DNA of 6,193 nucleotides from positions 15,812 to 22,004 of the forward strand of contig DNDO01000232.1 of assembly GCA_003484265.1 (NCBI GenBank), given 5' to 3'. Of this stretch, positions 5,982 to 6,193 are shown one piece after another. The notes beneath the pieces are model-generated. The model saw nothing but the letters and a program-made list of their open reading frames with translations. It was not told the origin of the DNA and did not search any database. The position numbers and the translations under genes are program-made. Within the stretch, counting starts at the first letter, position 1, and each line of letters starts with the position of its first letter. This stretch comes from Anaerolineae bacterium. Lineage in GTDB: Bacteria; Chloroflexota; Anaerolineae; Anaerolineales; Villigracilaceae.

Positions 5982-6193
5982 TTTGGGTTCCCGATGACAC
6001 GCGCCGGGTTTCCGGCAACCACCACATTTGCGGGAACATCCTTAGTCACTACACTTCCGCCTCCCACTACACTCCCCCGCCCGATAATGACACCTTTCAA
6101 GATTAAACAATTCATCCCAATAAAAACATCGTCTTCTATGGTTACAGGCGCGCTCTTTGATGATTCCAAATCCATCCGCCTCGCCTGTGCATC
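5978..6193 (-). CDS. Left-handed beta-helix (hexapeptide repeat) acyltransferase, C-terminal part (cut by right window edge)
   Basis: The frame stays open to the right edge. The visible 71 residues are the end of a trimeric LbetaH acyltransferase of the maltose/galactoside O-acetyltransferase (CAT/XAT) type, which transfers acetyl from acetyl-CoA to a sugar. Seen directly: an ARRMD segment like the loop after the active site, then hexapeptide-repeat steps VTIEDDVFIG, CLILKGVIIGRG and SVVGGGSVVTKDV. The near-universal ending VVAGNPARVI follows, close to the stop. The catalytic His usually lies just before the ARR segment and would be outside the window, so it cannot be checked. The ATG at 6175 is in frame but internal to the conserved fold, so it is not the true start. 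The stop overlaps the GT4 start by 4 bases (TTGA). Context suggests it acetylates a sugar nucleotide or a residue of the same glycan; an O- or N-acetyl product cannot be distinguished. Confidence 0.88.
   Translation of the reverse strand, partial: DAQARRMDLESSKSAPVTIEDDVFIGMNCLILKGVIIGRGSVVGGGSVVTKDVPANVVVAGNPARVIGNPN
5988..5992 (-). promoter_or_regulatory. Ribosome binding site supporting the TTG start of the GT4 gene
   Basis: On the minus strand GGGAA sits 6 bases before the TTG at 5981, inside the last codons of the acyltransferase gene. No in-frame ATG or GTG codon lies in the 19 bases checked upstream, so this weak site plus stop/start overlap best explains initiation. Confidence 0.5.

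Noticed and set aside
1..6193. CRISPR array, tRNA/rRNA genes, insertion sequences, phage genes or toxin-antitoxin modules
   Set aside because: No regularly spaced repeats, cloverleaf-like segments, terminal inverted repeats, transposase motifs or small paired genes were found. The window is filled by glycan genes.

Overview
The window is a compact piece of a cell-surface polysaccharide (O-antigen, exopolysaccharide or glycoprotein-glycan type) biosynthesis cluster. All seven genes lie on the minus strand, so transcription runs from the right edge to the left edge. The organism is a bacterium. Base composition is moderate by eye, with no strong codon skew. The LegB-like dehydratase and the sugar transferase, with its YRDEE-type loop, remind me of Chloroflexota (Anaerolineae) proteins. 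That is recall only and a weak guess; no phylogenetic marker is present.

In transcription order the genes are: (1) the C-terminal end of a left-handed beta-helix O-/N-acyltransferase, cut by the right edge; (2) a GT4 glycosyltransferase starting with TTG; (3) a SAM-dependent methyltransferase with an N-terminal zinc ribbon; (4) a FemAB/GNAT-fold acyltransferase-like protein; (5) a polyprenyl-phosphate sugar-phosphate transferase of unusual domain order; (6) an NAD-dependent sugar-nucleotide 4,6-dehydratase of LegB type; (7) the N-terminal third of a sugar-1-phosphate nucleotidyltransferase, cut by the left edge. Junctions are very tight: three 4-base stop/start overlaps (TTGA, ATGA, ATGA), one 2-base gap and one 9-base gap whose ribosome binding site overlaps the previous stop codon. 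The only real intergenic space is 88 AT-rich bases between genes 4 and 5 (2878-2965). It holds a possible promoter and a small direct repeat, so the cluster may be two transcription units. No stretch of 300 bases or more lacks a gene.

A plausible joint role follows. The nucleotidyltransferase activates a hexose- or hexosamine-1-phosphate, and the dehydratase makes a 4-keto-6-deoxy sugar nucleotide. The sugar transferase loads a first sugar phosphate on undecaprenyl phosphate at the inner membrane face, and the GT4 enzyme extends it. The acyltransferase, methyltransferase and FemAB-like protein decorate the glycan or its precursor. Substrates cannot be read from the sequence.

The best candidate for novelty is the sugar transferase. 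Its catalytic domain comes first, followed by four membrane helices and a Rossmann-like domain, the reverse of WbaP/WcaJ. It also has Asn where PglC-type enzymes have the nucleophilic Asp. I found no CRISPR array, RNA gene, mobile element or wholly unknown gene.
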